A stretch of 64,000 nt of DNA from Opitutaceae bacterium TAV5 (lineage in GTDB: Bacteria; Verrucomicrobiota; Verrucomicrobiia; Opitutales; Opitutaceae). The stretch spans positions 1,736,001 through 1,800,000 of the forward strand of contig CP007053.1 of NCBI GenBank assembly GCA_000242935.3, in the 5' to 3' direction. This document shows positions 52,032 to 60,742 of this stretch, piece after piece (position 1 is the first letter of the stretch; every line of letters starts with the position of its first letter). The notes beneath the pieces are model-generated. The model was not told the DNA's origin and searched no databases. It saw only the letters and a list, made by a program, of their open reading frames with translations. Made by a program: the position numbers and the translations under genes.

Positions 52032-54437
52032 ATGTCCCCCTTTCCCTCCAGGGAGCGTAGCCTGCGTCTGTCCGCCCTGCTGGCTTTGCTCATGATCACC
52101 AGCGCGGCGGTCCGGGCGCAAGCCGCCGGAGCCGTCCTCGATCTCGCCCCTGTCGCCGACACCTATCTCCAAGGCGGCGATCAGGCCGATACCAACTTCG
52201 GCGGCAACGCCACCCTCCACGTCCGTGGCTCCCGCAACCGCAGCTACCAGCGCCTCGCGTGGCTGCGCTTCGACCTGACCCAAGCCGCACACCGTATCCA
52301 AGCCGCCACGCTCAACCTCAGCCTCGCCTCGATTTACCGGGGGCGCCCCGCCTCCACCCTCGACATCTTCGGACTGGCGCCCGGCACGGCGCCCGACTGG
52401 GACGAGGCCACCCTGACCAACGCCAACGCCGCCTGGCCGGCGACCTCTGCCCACGAAGCGCCGGCGAACGCCATCCTCCTCGGGTCCATCGCCGTGCCCG
52501 CCACCGGAGGCGCCTCGGGCGGGGCTATCTTCTCCCTCTCCACGCCCGCGCTCGTCACCTTCCTCGAACAGGTCCGCACCGCTCCGTCGCGCAGCGCAAC
52601 CCTCGTCCTCCGCGAACCCGGCGACAGCCCCAACGTCATCGCCTTCGCCAGCAAGGAAAACACCCTCTACTCGCCGATTCAGCTCTCGCTGACTCTCGAC
52701 GCTCCGGTCCCGCCTCCGGACATCCCCGACCCGGTCTTTCCTCCTGCCGATCCTCCGCCTCCCGCGGTCACTCTGCTGCGCGAAAACGGCGCCACGTCCA
52801 CCCACGCCACCATCCAGGCCGCCCTCGACGCCGCCCGGCCCGGCGACACCGTGCGGCTCCCCGCCGGCACCTGGCACGAGCCGATCACCTTCCGCGTCTC
52901 CGGCCAGCCCGGCCGCCCCGTCACCCTCACCGCCGAGGACAACGCCCGCGTCGTCATCGACGCCGCCGATCCGTTCTTCCAATCCGACCCGTCCGGACGC
53001 TGGCAGCAGGACCCCGACTCCGGCTTCTGGCGCGCCAGTCCTCCGCTGATTGCCCCCCTCCCCGGACACGCCATCACCACCTGGATTTCCCGCCACGGAA
53101 CGGCCTCGGAGGAAACCGGACGCAGCGACCGGCTGCTGGCCGCTTATGCCAGCCTGCAAGGTCTCGCCGATGCCCCCCGCGGCGAAGGCACCTTCCGCGA
53201 ACGCGACGCCCTCTACGTGAAGCTCGATGGCGGCGAGAATCCCAATACCGTCGGCCTCAACATCGCCCGCGCCCACGCCGTCATCGATCTCAACGGCCAC
53301 AGCCATCTGCACATTCGCGGGCTCGAGCTCCGCAACGCCTCCTGGGCCGGTGTTGTCATCGGAGGGCCCGCCACCGACATCCACCTGTCCGATCTCGTCA
53401 TCCGCAACTGCTTCCGCGGCATTACCACCCGCGGTGACACCACCGCCGCTGTGAGCATCCATGGCGTCCACATCGAAAACGGCATGCCTCCGGCCCCCGG
53501 CTGGGTGTGGAATGGCGGCTACACCAGCGGCGTTGGCCAACATCCCCAGGATGGCTCCGACGCCTTCGCCCCCTGGCGCGGCTTCGGGATCTCGCTCACC
53601 AACGCTCGCGACAGCGAAATCTCCGGCAGCCTCGTCAGCGGCCAGTGGGACGGCCTCACCGTCAAATCCAGCCACAACGTCCGCGTTCACCACAACACCC
53701 TCCGCAACATCATCGACGACGGCATCGAACTCGAGTCCGCCAGCCAGTCCGACGTGTTCGTTTACAACAACCACTTTCACGACGTGTTCGCCGGCATCAG
53801 CGTCACCCCCAACGGCCCCGGCCCCATTTATATCTATCGCAACGTCGTGGAGGCCACCCGTCGCAGCAAGGCCTCCCCCGGCTCAGGCAACCGCTACGCC
53901 TCCTACGGGATAAAAAGCGGGCACAACAACCTCGGCGTGGCCGAGAACATCAAATTTTACCACAACACGTTTTACAGCCAGAGCTTCAGCGTCTGGGAAA
54001 AACTCGGCGACCCCGCCCCGAACCGCTGGCACGGCTACGACTTCGTCAACAACATTTTTTACTCCTTCGGCGCCCGCCCGCAGAACGTCAATTTCCGTGG
54101 CGCCGACACGGCCGACACCGGCGGCGACAATCACTGGGAAGCCAATCTCTACAACCACGACCGCCCCGCCGGTGAACCCGCCGCCCTCACCGATCCCGAC
54201 CTCGCCGGCCGCTTCGTCGATCCGCTCACGCCCGACGCCTCCGACCCCCGCGATCTGCGCCTGCGCGACGGCTCGCCCGGCCGCGGCGACGGCTCCGACC
54301 ATCCCGCCCGCCAAGGCTGGCCCGACAGCGTGACCGCCTTCCCCGGCGGGCGCGACCGTGGCGCCTGGCAGGCCAGCATGGCCCCCGACGCCATCGGCGC
54401 GCCCGCGGCCTTCCTCAACGCCACCCCGGCCGACTGA
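52032..54437 (+). CDS. Secreted DNRLRE plus right-handed beta-helix protein
   Basis: 801 residues from MSPFPSRERSLRLSALLALL, with a signal peptide. The DNRLRE domain covers about residues 35-225 (DTNFGGNATLHVRGSRNRSY). A Pro-rich linker (PPPDIPDPVFPPADPPPPA) follows, then a beta-helix domain similar to chondroitinase B / alginate-lyase-like proteins: HATIQAALDAARPGDTVRLP, AHAVIDLNGHSHLHIRGLEL, SGSLVSGQWDGLTVKSSHNV and VRVHHNTLRNIIDDGIELES. The beta-helix part is paralogous to the entire next protein. No PEP-CTERM tail is present, so it would be released or bound otherwise. Substrate is likely a uronate-containing polysaccharide. Confidence 0.88.
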   Translation: MSPFPSRERSLRLSALLALLMITSAAVRAQAAGAVLDLAPVADTYLQGGDQADTNFGGNATLHVRGSRNRSYQRLAWLRFDLTQAAHRIQAATLNLSLASIYRGRPASTLDIFGLAPGTAPDWDEATLTNANAAWPATSAHEAPANAILLGSIAVPATGGASGGAIFSLSTPALVTFLEQVRTAPSRSATLVLREPGDSPNVIAFASKENTLYSPIQLSLTLDAPVPPPDIPDPVFPPADPPPPAVTLLRENGATSTHATIQAALDAARPGDTVRLPAGTWHEPITFRVSGQPGRPVTLTAEDNARVVIDAADPFFQSDPSGRWQQDPDSGFWRASPPLIAPLPGHAITTWISRHGTASEETGRSDRLLAAYASLQGLADAPRGEGTFRERDALYVKLDGGENPNTVGLNIARAHAVIDLNGHSHLHIRGLELRNASWAGVVIGGPATDIHLSDLVIRNCFRGITTRGDTTAAVSIHGVHIENGMPPAPGWVWNGGYTSGVGQHPQDGSDAFAPWRGFGISLTNARDSEISGSLVSGQWDGLTVKSSHNVRVHHNTLRNIIDDGIELESASQSDVFVYNNHFHDVFAGISVTPNGPGPIYIYRNVVEATRRSKASPGSGNRYASYGIKSGHNNLGVAENIKFYHNTFYSQSFSVWEKLGDPAPNRWHGYDFVNNIFYSFGARPQNVNFRGADTADTGGDNHWEANLYNHDRPAGEPAALTDPDLAGRFVDPLTPDASDPRDLRLRDGSPGRGDGSDHPARQGWPDSVTAFPGGRDRGAWQASMAPDAIGAPAAFLNATPAD

Positions 54438-54442
54438 CTCTC

Positions 54443-56251
54443 ATGTCCGCGTCCTTCACCCTCTCCACGCTTCCCCGCTTCGCGCTGCTCCTCGCTTTGG
54501 GGGCGTCTCTCCCGGCCCGCGCCGCCGTCACCCGCACCGGCTCCCACAGCGAGACCGTCCATGCCACGATTCAGGATGCCCTCGATGCCGCCCAACCCGG
54601 CGATACCCTCCGCATCGCCCCCGGCGTTTATCATGAAAACGTCGTCTTCCGCCGCTCCGGCACGCCCTCCGCCCCCATCACTCTCACCGGCCCCGGCGCG
54701 ATCATCGACGGCGCCGCGGCCGATTACCAGCAGACGCCCGCCGGCAGGTGGGAACGCCTGGAGCGCGACGGACACGTTTATTACCGGACCGCCCTGCCGT
54801 TCGCCGACGAAGCCACCCCCGGCGCGGCCATCGGCACCTGGATCTCGCGCTTCGGCACACCCGGCACCAACCGCAGCGACCGCCTGATCGCCGCCTACGC
54901 TACCCCGGATGCTCTCCTCGACCCGGCCCCGCGTGGCGAAGGCAGTTTTCGCGACCGCGACCACGTCCATGTGAAGCTGGCCGGCAACGAAGACCCCAAC
55001 ACCGTTCCGCTCAGCATCGGCCGCGCCCTCGCCGTCATCGACACCGGCGGCCACAGCCACCTGCGCATCACCGATCTGGAAGTGCGTAACGGCGGCTGGA
55101 CCGGCATCTACCTTGCCGCCGCCGACGGCGCTCCTGACGCCCAGTTCGCCGGCGGCACCGCCGACCTCGACGAACTCCCCCCGCCCGCCGAATCGCCCGC
55201 CTGGCGCGATGTCGAGATCGCCCGCGTCACCGTGCGCAACAGCTTCCGCGGCATCTCCACCGGCACCGGCGTCGGCTTCGACGTGCGCATCCGCGAAGTC
55301 CGCATCCTCAACGGTGTCGTCGATTCCTGGCCGTGGTCGGGCGGTTACCGCTCCGGCATGGGACAGTCCGAAGTCAACAACTCCGACACCCTCGCCCCTT
55401 GGCGCGGCTTCGGCCTGCGCCTTATCCACCTGCGCGACAGCGAAGTCTCCGGCAGCCTCGTCAGCGGCCAGTGGGACGGCCTCGGCATCAAGCGCAGCCG
55501 ACGCGTGCGCATCCACCACAACACCTTTCGCCACATCATGGACGACGGTGTCGAACTCGAGTCGCCCGAGCAGGCCGACATCACGTTTTCCAACAACCAC
55601 ATTCACGACGCCTTCGCCGGCATCAGCGTCACCTCCAACGGCCCCGGTCCCATTCATATTTATCGCAACGTCGTCGAAGTCACCCGTCCCGGCGCCAGCA
55701 GCGGGCGCTCCGCCTCCTACGGAGTGAAGAGCGGCCACGACTCCCTCGGCCTCGCCAGGAATATCAAGTTTTACCACAATACCTTCTACAGCCAGGGCTT
55801 CAGCGTCTGGGAAAAGCTCGGTGATCCCCTCCCCAACCGCTGGCACGGCTACGACTTCGTCAACAACGTCTTCTATTCCTTCGGCAGCCGCCCGCAAAAC
55901 GTCAACTTCCGCGGCGCCGGGGCGACCGACACCGGCGGGGACAACCACTGGGAGGCGAATCTCTACAACCACGACCGTCCCGCCGACGAGCCCGCCGCGC
56001 TCACCGTGCCCGACCTCGCCGACCGCTTTGTCGATGCCGGCCAGCCCGCCGGGCCGGGTCCCCGGGATCTGCGCCTGCGCGCCGGATCGCCGGGTTGCGG
56101 AGACGGCTCCGACTATCCCTCCCGCCAAGGCTGGCCCGACAGCGTGACCGACTTCCCCGGCGGACGCGACCGCGGCGCCTGGCAGGCCGGCATGGCCGCC
56201 GATGATATCGGGGCACCGCTTCCCGTCCTCAATGTTTCCCCTTCCCCCTGA
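54443..56251 (+). CDS. Secreted right-handed beta-helix protein, tandem paralog
   Basis: 602 residues; its start is five bases after the previous stop. A signal peptide (LPRFALLLALGASLPARAAV) leads directly into the beta-helix domain, which matches the C-terminal two thirds of the preceding protein block by block: VSGSLVSGQWDGLGIKRSRR, VRIHHNTFRHIMDDGVELES, NIKFYHNTFYSQGFSVWEKL, and NRWHGYDFVNNVFYSFGSRP. The N-terminal DNRLRE module is absent. The extreme conservation of these blocks marks the likely active or binding face. The pair arose by tandem duplication and may have different cleavage preferences. Confidence 0.88.
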   Translation: MSASFTLSTLPRFALLLALGASLPARAAVTRTGSHSETVHATIQDALDAAQPGDTLRIAPGVYHENVVFRRSGTPSAPITLTGPGAIIDGAAADYQQTPAGRWERLERDGHVYYRTALPFADEATPGAAIGTWISRFGTPGTNRSDRLIAAYATPDALLDPAPRGEGSFRDRDHVHVKLAGNEDPNTVPLSIGRALAVIDTGGHSHLRITDLEVRNGGWTGIYLAAADGAPDAQFAGGTADLDELPPPAESPAWRDVEIARVTVRNSFRGISTGTGVGFDVRIREVRILNGVVDSWPWSGGYRSGMGQSEVNNSDTLAPWRGFGLRLIHLRDSEVSGSLVSGQWDGLGIKRSRRVRIHHNTFRHIMDDGVELESPEQADITFSNNHIHDAFAGISVTSNGPGPIHIYRNVVEVTRPGASSGRSASYGVKSGHDSLGLARNIKFYHNTFYSQGFSVWEKLGDPLPNRWHGYDFVNNVFYSFGSRPQNVNFRGAGATDTGGDNHWEANLYNHDRPADEPAALTVPDLADRFVDAGQPAGPGPRDLRLRAGSPGCGDGSDYPSRQGWPDSVTDFPGGRDRGAWQAGMAADDIGAPLPVLNVSPSP

Positions 56252-56307
56252 GTCGTATTTACATTTGCCGGAAGCCGGTCCGATCGCTTTCCACATGCTC
56301 TCCGGTA

Positions 56308-57168
56308 ATGCACACCGACAACCACTTCAACCACCTCTGCGAAACCCTGCGGCCCGATGCCATTCTGCCGTACAAGGAGATCGCCGGCCGCTCCCTCTCG
56401 CTCCATTTCTTCGACCCCGCCCGCCGCGCCCCGTCCGCCGGTGCCGCTCCCCCTCCGCCCGCCGGCCGCCCCGCCGTGCTGTTCATCCACGGCGGCGGCT
56501 GGATCAACAACGGCCCGCGCGTCGTGTATCCGTGGCTTGATACGTTTGCCCGGCTCGGCCTGGCCGCCTTCGGCCTCGAATACCGGCTCTCCCGCCCGCG
56601 CACGCCGGAAGAACTCGCCCGCGGCGAAAACGAATTCGCCAGCGTGCTCGATTGCGTGCGCGACGCCCGCTCCGCCATGCGACACCTGCGCCGCCACGCT
56701 GCCAGTCTCGGCATCGACCCCCAAAAAATCGTCGCCGGCGGCGGCTCCGCCGGAGCGCACCTCGCCGCGACCACCACGCTCCTCGACGGCGCCCTTTTCG
56801 ACGAACCCGGCGAATCCGTCAGCGAATCCGCCGCCGCCCAGGCGCTCATCCTGCATTACCCGGTCATCGACACCTCGCCCGCCGGCTATGGTTGCGCCCG
56901 CCTCGGCCCTCGCTGGCGCGAACTCTCGCCGCTCCACACCGTGCGCCCCGGCCTCCCGCCGACCCTGCTCTTCCACGGCGAGGCCGACACCACCACGCCC
57001 GTCGCCGGTGCGAAACAGTTCGCCGCCGCCATGTCCGCCGCCGGCAACCGCTGCGATTTCCATCCCCACCCGACGGGCACGCATGGCTATCTCAAACACA
57101 ACCGGCAAATTTTCGACGAAGCCGTCTCGATCCAGACCGCGTTCCTGCGCTCGCTTTCGTTTATCTGA
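56308..57168 (+). CDS. Alpha/beta hydrolase (HSL-type carboxylesterase)
   Basis: 286 residues without an obvious signal peptide, so probably cytoplasmic. The oxyanion-hole motif is FIHGGGWINNGP near residue 60, the nucleophile elbow is GGSAG at about 145-149 (VAGGGSAGAHLAATTT), the acid is Asp in HGEADTTTPV near 225, and the base is His in GTHGYLKH near 258. This is the hormone-sensitive-lipase-like layout used by short-chain ester and acetyl-sugar hydrolases. It may deacetylate pectic oligosaccharides after uptake. It follows the beta-helix pair by 56 bases; a repeat element follows it. Confidence 0.88.
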   Translation: MHTDNHFNHLCETLRPDAILPYKEIAGRSLSLHFFDPARRAPSAGAAPPPPAGRPAVLFIHGGGWINNGPRVVYPWLDTFARLGLAAFGLEYRLSRPRTPEELARGENEFASVLDCVRDARSAMRHLRRHAASLGIDPQKIVAGGGSAGAHLAATTTLLDGALFDEPGESVSESAAAQALILHYPVIDTSPAGYGCARLGPRWRELSPLHTVRPGLPPTLLFHGEADTTTPVAGAKQFAAAMSAAGNRCDFHPHPTGTHGYLKHNRQIFDEAVSIQTAFLRSLSFI

Positions 57169-57181
57169 GTCAGAAATCTCC

Positions 57182-57265
57182 GGATTTTTACCCAAAGGGC
57201 GCAAAAAACGCGAAGATCCCGTTGCCTGAAAACTTCGCGGTCTTCGCGACCTTTGTGTAAAATCC
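57182..57265. repeat. Inverted-repeat element (TTTACACAAAG.TCGCGAAG family), copy 3
   Basis: Left arm 57182-57215 (GGATTTTTACCCAAAGGGCG...) and right arm 57233-57265 (...CTTCGCGACCTTTGTGTAAA) form an imperfect hairpin between the esterase and the GH88-like gene. It is the most diverged of the three copies on its left arm. Confidence 0.75.
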
Positions 57266-57367
57266 GGAACATCAGGCCCGCCGGGTCTGAAAACGTTTGG
57301 ACAACATCAAACCTGCCCGGTCCGGCGTCCGCCTTCACCCTGCACCCTGTCGCCATCCTTTTCCCGC

Positions 57368-58846
57368 ATGTTCCTCGCCGCCACCGATACCTCCGGCCTC
57401 CCCGTCCAGCCCCCGCTTCGCGCCCCCTTCGGCTGGCCGACCGTCGGGCTCGCTCCGCCCGCGGGCACATCCGCGACCGGCGGCAGCGTGCTCCTCACCT
57501 GGCCGCACGCCGGCAACACCGCATCTTCCCCCGGCGCTTCGCGCGGCGGCTGGTTGCGGATCGGCGTCTCGGTCGATGACCGCGAACAGAAAATCGTCAC
57601 CGCCAGCCTCGCCCGCACCGGCGCCATGATCGGCCAGTTCGACCTCCGCTATTCCCACTCCATCGAACCCTGGCAGATCCAGCTCAACGCCACCACCTTG
57701 GCCGCCGCGCTCGAACAGGGTATCCGCCTCACCCTTACGCACGGCTCCACCCCGCTCTGGCTCTTCGCCCCCGCCCTTCCGGCTGGCGCGGAGGTGTTGG
57801 CCCCCCATCTCCTGCCCGATGCCCCCGTCGACGCGACCTCACCCGGCGCCGCCACCGCCGCATTTTTCCGCGTGCTCGGCTCTGTCGGCTCCGTTCAGAC
57901 CTTCGGCTGGATGGAAGGCTGCATCCTCGACGCCCTCCACGATCTCCGGACCGCCACGGCTGGCACCACCGACGCCCTCCGCTGGCGCGCCGCGCTCGAT
58001 GCGCACCTCGCCCTGTTTTTCACGTCCGACGGCCGTCTCGTTTACGAAGACCCGCGCGGACGCCCCTGCGACGACCGCATCTACGGCATCGAGGGCACCC
58101 TGCCCTTCGCCGTCCTCGCCAAGGTTGCGCCCCATCATCCTCTCCTCGATACGCTGCTCGCCTGGTACCGCGACCACCTCCACCCCGACGGCACCTTTCG
58201 CCGCCCGGAAAGTTACACGGCAGAAGGCAGCTACACCATCGCCTACCCTCTCGCCGTCATCGCCGGCCAGCGTCGCGACAACTCCCTCGCCTCCCTTGCC
58301 ATCAACGTTCTCCGCCAGCGCCAGGAACGTCTCCGGCGGCCCGACGGACTCTGGCTCCGCCACCATCCCGACGATTCGCGCACCTTCCGCTCCTGGGCGC
58401 GAGGCATCGCCTGGTACCTGCTCGGCCTCGGCCGCTCGCTCGAGCATCTCCGCGGTCTCGCCGATACCGGCGAACCGGAGGCGGAACTCCGCGCCGCCGT
58501 CGCCTGGACGCTCGCCCTCCAGCGCGAGGATGGCCTCTGGGGTTGCTTCGCCGACGACCCCGCCTGCCCGCCCGACACTTCCGGCTCGGCCGGCATCGCC
58601 GCCGCGATCATGCGCGCCGCGCGCGCGGGTTTTGTCGACGCGGCGGAAGCGGAAACCGCCGCCCGCCGCTGCTGGTCCGGCCTGCTTCCGCATCTCACGC
58701 CCGACGGCCTCCTCGACGGCACCGCCCAGAGCAACCGCGGTGGCGAGGCCCTGCAACGCGCCCCCTACCGCGTCCTCTCGCCCATGGGCATGGGCCTCAT
58801 GGGCCAGCTCGCCGCCGCCCTCGGCCATACGCAGGCTTCCCGCTGA
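57368..58846 (+). CDS. GH88/GH105-like unsaturated uronyl hydrolase
   Basis: 492 residues, no clear signal peptide. The C-terminal 340 residues form an alpha/alpha barrel like unsaturated glucuronyl and rhamnogalacturonyl hydrolases: DDRIYGIEGTLPFAVLAKVA, SWARGIAWYLLGLGRSLEHL, LALQREDGLWGCFADDPACP and PDTSGSAGIAAAIMRAARAG. The WARG-x-AWYL and D-x-SGSAGIA motifs are family landmarks. The N-terminal 150 residues are a beta-type domain of uncertain role. Such enzymes remove the unsaturated uronic acid left at oligosaccharide ends by lyases, which fits the beta-helix lyase-like genes just upstream. Confidence 0.87.
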   Translation: MFLAATDTSGLPVQPPLRAPFGWPTVGLAPPAGTSATGGSVLLTWPHAGNTASSPGASRGGWLRIGVSVDDREQKIVTASLARTGAMIGQFDLRYSHSIEPWQIQLNATTLAAALEQGIRLTLTHGSTPLWLFAPALPAGAEVLAPHLLPDAPVDATSPGAATAAFFRVLGSVGSVQTFGWMEGCILDALHDLRTATAGTTDALRWRAALDAHLALFFTSDGRLVYEDPRGRPCDDRIYGIEGTLPFAVLAKVAPHHPLLDTLLAWYRDHLHPDGTFRRPESYTAEGSYTIAYPLAVIAGQRRDNSLASLAINVLRQRQERLRRPDGLWLRHHPDDSRTFRSWARGIAWYLLGLGRSLEHLRGLADTGEPEAELRAAVAWTLALQREDGLWGCFADDPACPPDTSGSAGIAAAIMRAARAGFVDAAEAETAARRCWSGLLPHLTPDGLLDGTAQSNRGGEALQRAPYRVLSPMGMGLMGQLAAALGHTQASR

Positions 58847-58872
58847 CACACCTCACATTTTCCCATAACACT

Positions 58873-60252
58873 ATGACCATGAACCTCGCCGCCAGCCTCT
58901 ACCGCCACTTCCCCCGCTACGAAACATACGACCCGCTCGTCCCCGTCTGGTGCGTCACGCCGCACGCCGGTCACTGCACCCACCGCTTCTTCGACACCTC
59001 GCCGATCAGCCCCTCGGGCCGTTACCTCGCCCTCCTCCGCCTCCCGTTCGAGGATCGCCAGCCCGCGCCCGGTGATGTCGCGCACGTCATCCTTGTCGAC
59101 CTTCAGACCGGCGCTGAAACCGTCCTCGCCGACACCCGCGGCTGGGAACACCAGCTCGGCGCCAATCTCAACTGGGGCGGTTCCGACCACGAACTGTTTT
59201 TCAACGACGTGGACACCGCCACGTGGACGCCCTTTTCGTGGAAATTCGATCCGCTCGCCGGCACGCGCCAGCGGCTTGAAGGCACCGTTTATCATGCTTC
59301 GCCCGATGGACGCTGGCTCATCTCGTCCAACCTGGTGCTCACCCGCAAAACCCAGTGCGGCTACGGCGTTGTCGTCCCGGAATCCGCCTGCCCGCCCTGG
59401 CGCATCGGTCCGACCGACGATGACGGTTTCTGGCTGACCGACACCCGCACCGGCAAACGGCGCCTCCTTGTATCCATCAGGCAAATCGTGGATACGCTGT
59501 CCGCTCCCGGCCATCCCACGCCGCTGCGATGCGGCGAGACCAACCCGCCCACCGACCTCGACCGCTGCGAAATCATCGGCTTTCACAGCAAGTTCAACCC
59601 GCAGGGCGACGCCCTGATGCTCAGCCTGCGCTGGTTTCCCGCCGGAGAGTCGCCCGGCTGGGACATGTTCAAGGTCAACTACCAATCGGTGTGCTTCGCC
59701 TGGGTCACGCTCCGCATCGACCCCGCCACCGGCGAGCCCGACCTCGCCTCGCTCCGCTGCGCCACCGGCCCCGAACTCTGGCAACACCCCGGCCACCACG
59801 CCACCTGGTTTCCCGACGGACGCCGCATCTCGCAAAATCTCGCGCTCCCTTCCGCCGGTTCCGGCAACGAACTTCGTCTCGTCGAAGTCAACGCCGACGG
59901 CACCGGCCTGCGCATCATCCCCGGCACCGATCACCCCAAAATCCCCGGATCCGGCCACCCCACTGTCTATCCCGACGGACGTCATATTCTCACGGATACC
60001 TACACCAACGAGCAGACGGCCTTCGGCGACGGCACCGTGCCGCTCCGCTGGATCGACCTGCAAACGCGCACCGAGAAATGCCTCGTGCGCATCAACGCCC
60101 GCAATCCCGCCGCGGCCATCCACTCCGTGCTCCGCTGCGACCCCCACCCCGCCTGGGACCGCACCTGGCGTTATATCACCTTCAACGGCATGGACGGCGA
60201 CACCCGCCGCGTCTACATCGCCGACCTGCAAGCCGTGCTCGCCGCTTCCTGA
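58873..60252 (+). CDS. Oligogalacturonate-lyase-like beta-propeller protein
   Basis: 459 residues from MTMNLAASLYRHFPRY, 26 bases after the previous stop. The sequence is a TolB/WD-like propeller with repeated DG turns: SPSGRYLALLRLPFED, ASPDGRWLISSNLVLT, FPDGRRISQNLALPSA, YPDGRHILTDTYTNEQ and RYITFNGMDGDTRRVY. GHHATWFPDG and CDPHPAWDRTWRYITFNG place His residues where PL22 oligogalacturonate lyases bind metal. PL22 enzymes cleave digalacturonate in the cytoplasm; absence of a signal peptide agrees. Assignment to PL22 rather than a general propeller is inference. Confidence 0.7.
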   Translation: MTMNLAASLYRHFPRYETYDPLVPVWCVTPHAGHCTHRFFDTSPISPSGRYLALLRLPFEDRQPAPGDVAHVILVDLQTGAETVLADTRGWEHQLGANLNWGGSDHELFFNDVDTATWTPFSWKFDPLAGTRQRLEGTVYHASPDGRWLISSNLVLTRKTQCGYGVVVPESACPPWRIGPTDDDGFWLTDTRTGKRRLLVSIRQIVDTLSAPGHPTPLRCGETNPPTDLDRCEIIGFHSKFNPQGDALMLSLRWFPAGESPGWDMFKVNYQSVCFAWVTLRIDPATGEPDLASLRCATGPELWQHPGHHATWFPDGRRISQNLALPSAGSGNELRLVEVNADGTGLRIIPGTDHPKIPGSGHPTVYPDGRHILTDTYTNEQTAFGDGTVPLRWIDLQTRTEKCLVRINARNPAAAIHSVLRCDPHPAWDRTWRYITFNGMDGDTRRVYIADLQAVLAAS

Positions 60253-60264
60253 TTCCGCCCTCCC

Positions 60265-60310
60265 CCTCCGGCCCAGGCCCGGCCTGATTTCGCAGTCCGG
60301 AGGCTTTTTC
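60265..60310 (+). terminator. Possible terminator after the propeller gene
   Basis: CCTCCGG (60265) and CCGGAGG (60297) pair as a 7-base stem followed by CTTTTTC, with a long 25-base loop. It is weaker than the other two terminators but well placed at the end of the plus-strand group. Confidence 0.4.
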
Positions 60311-60605
60311 ACATTTCCCAAAGCGCGGAGAGAGGCATCGCCAGCAATCTGTCGACCGCAGGGCCGGTCACCCGTTCCGGCAGCGCGGCGACGAAGCCTG
60401 CGGGGGCCGTTTGCGCCAGGGAAAATGTCTCGGCATCATCGAGGCTGAAATACGCGCGTTCCGGCGAGAGTTGCTGAGCCAGCGTGGATTTCCCCGTCTG
60501 CCGCGGCGCCCGGCAGGCAGACGACAGGCGTGTCACCCATCGCTGTTTCCAGTGCCGCCGTGACATGACGGGGATAAAGGTTTCCCGCGATTTTCCGTGC
60601 GTCCA
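60309..60605 (-). pseudogene. Remnant of an AAA_14/DUF4143-type ATPase gene
   Basis: Reading the minus strand, one frame gives NLYPRHVTAALETAMGDTPV then VCLPGA, the usual N-terminus of these ATPases. Another frame continues with RQTGKSTLAQQL (Walker A), AYFSLDDAETFSLAQTAPAG and FVAALPERV. The switch near 60505 is a frameshift. After PERV the expected DEVQ Walker B segment is missing and the frame ends in RLLAMPLSALW, which resembles the C-terminal end of the family, so an internal deletion is likely. Such genes are often mobile or accessory; this copy is dead. Confidence 0.7.
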
Positions 60606-60742
60606 ATTGCTCTATACCGGAGCGTGGATGCGACTCAATCTGATGTCAGCGGAGCGTCCCTTTGCACAACAGAGCTGCATACGGTTCTCTGTTGGTTTAC
60701 TTTTGTTTTTCCGCCCGTTCCTCCTCCTGTATCCTTATTCCC

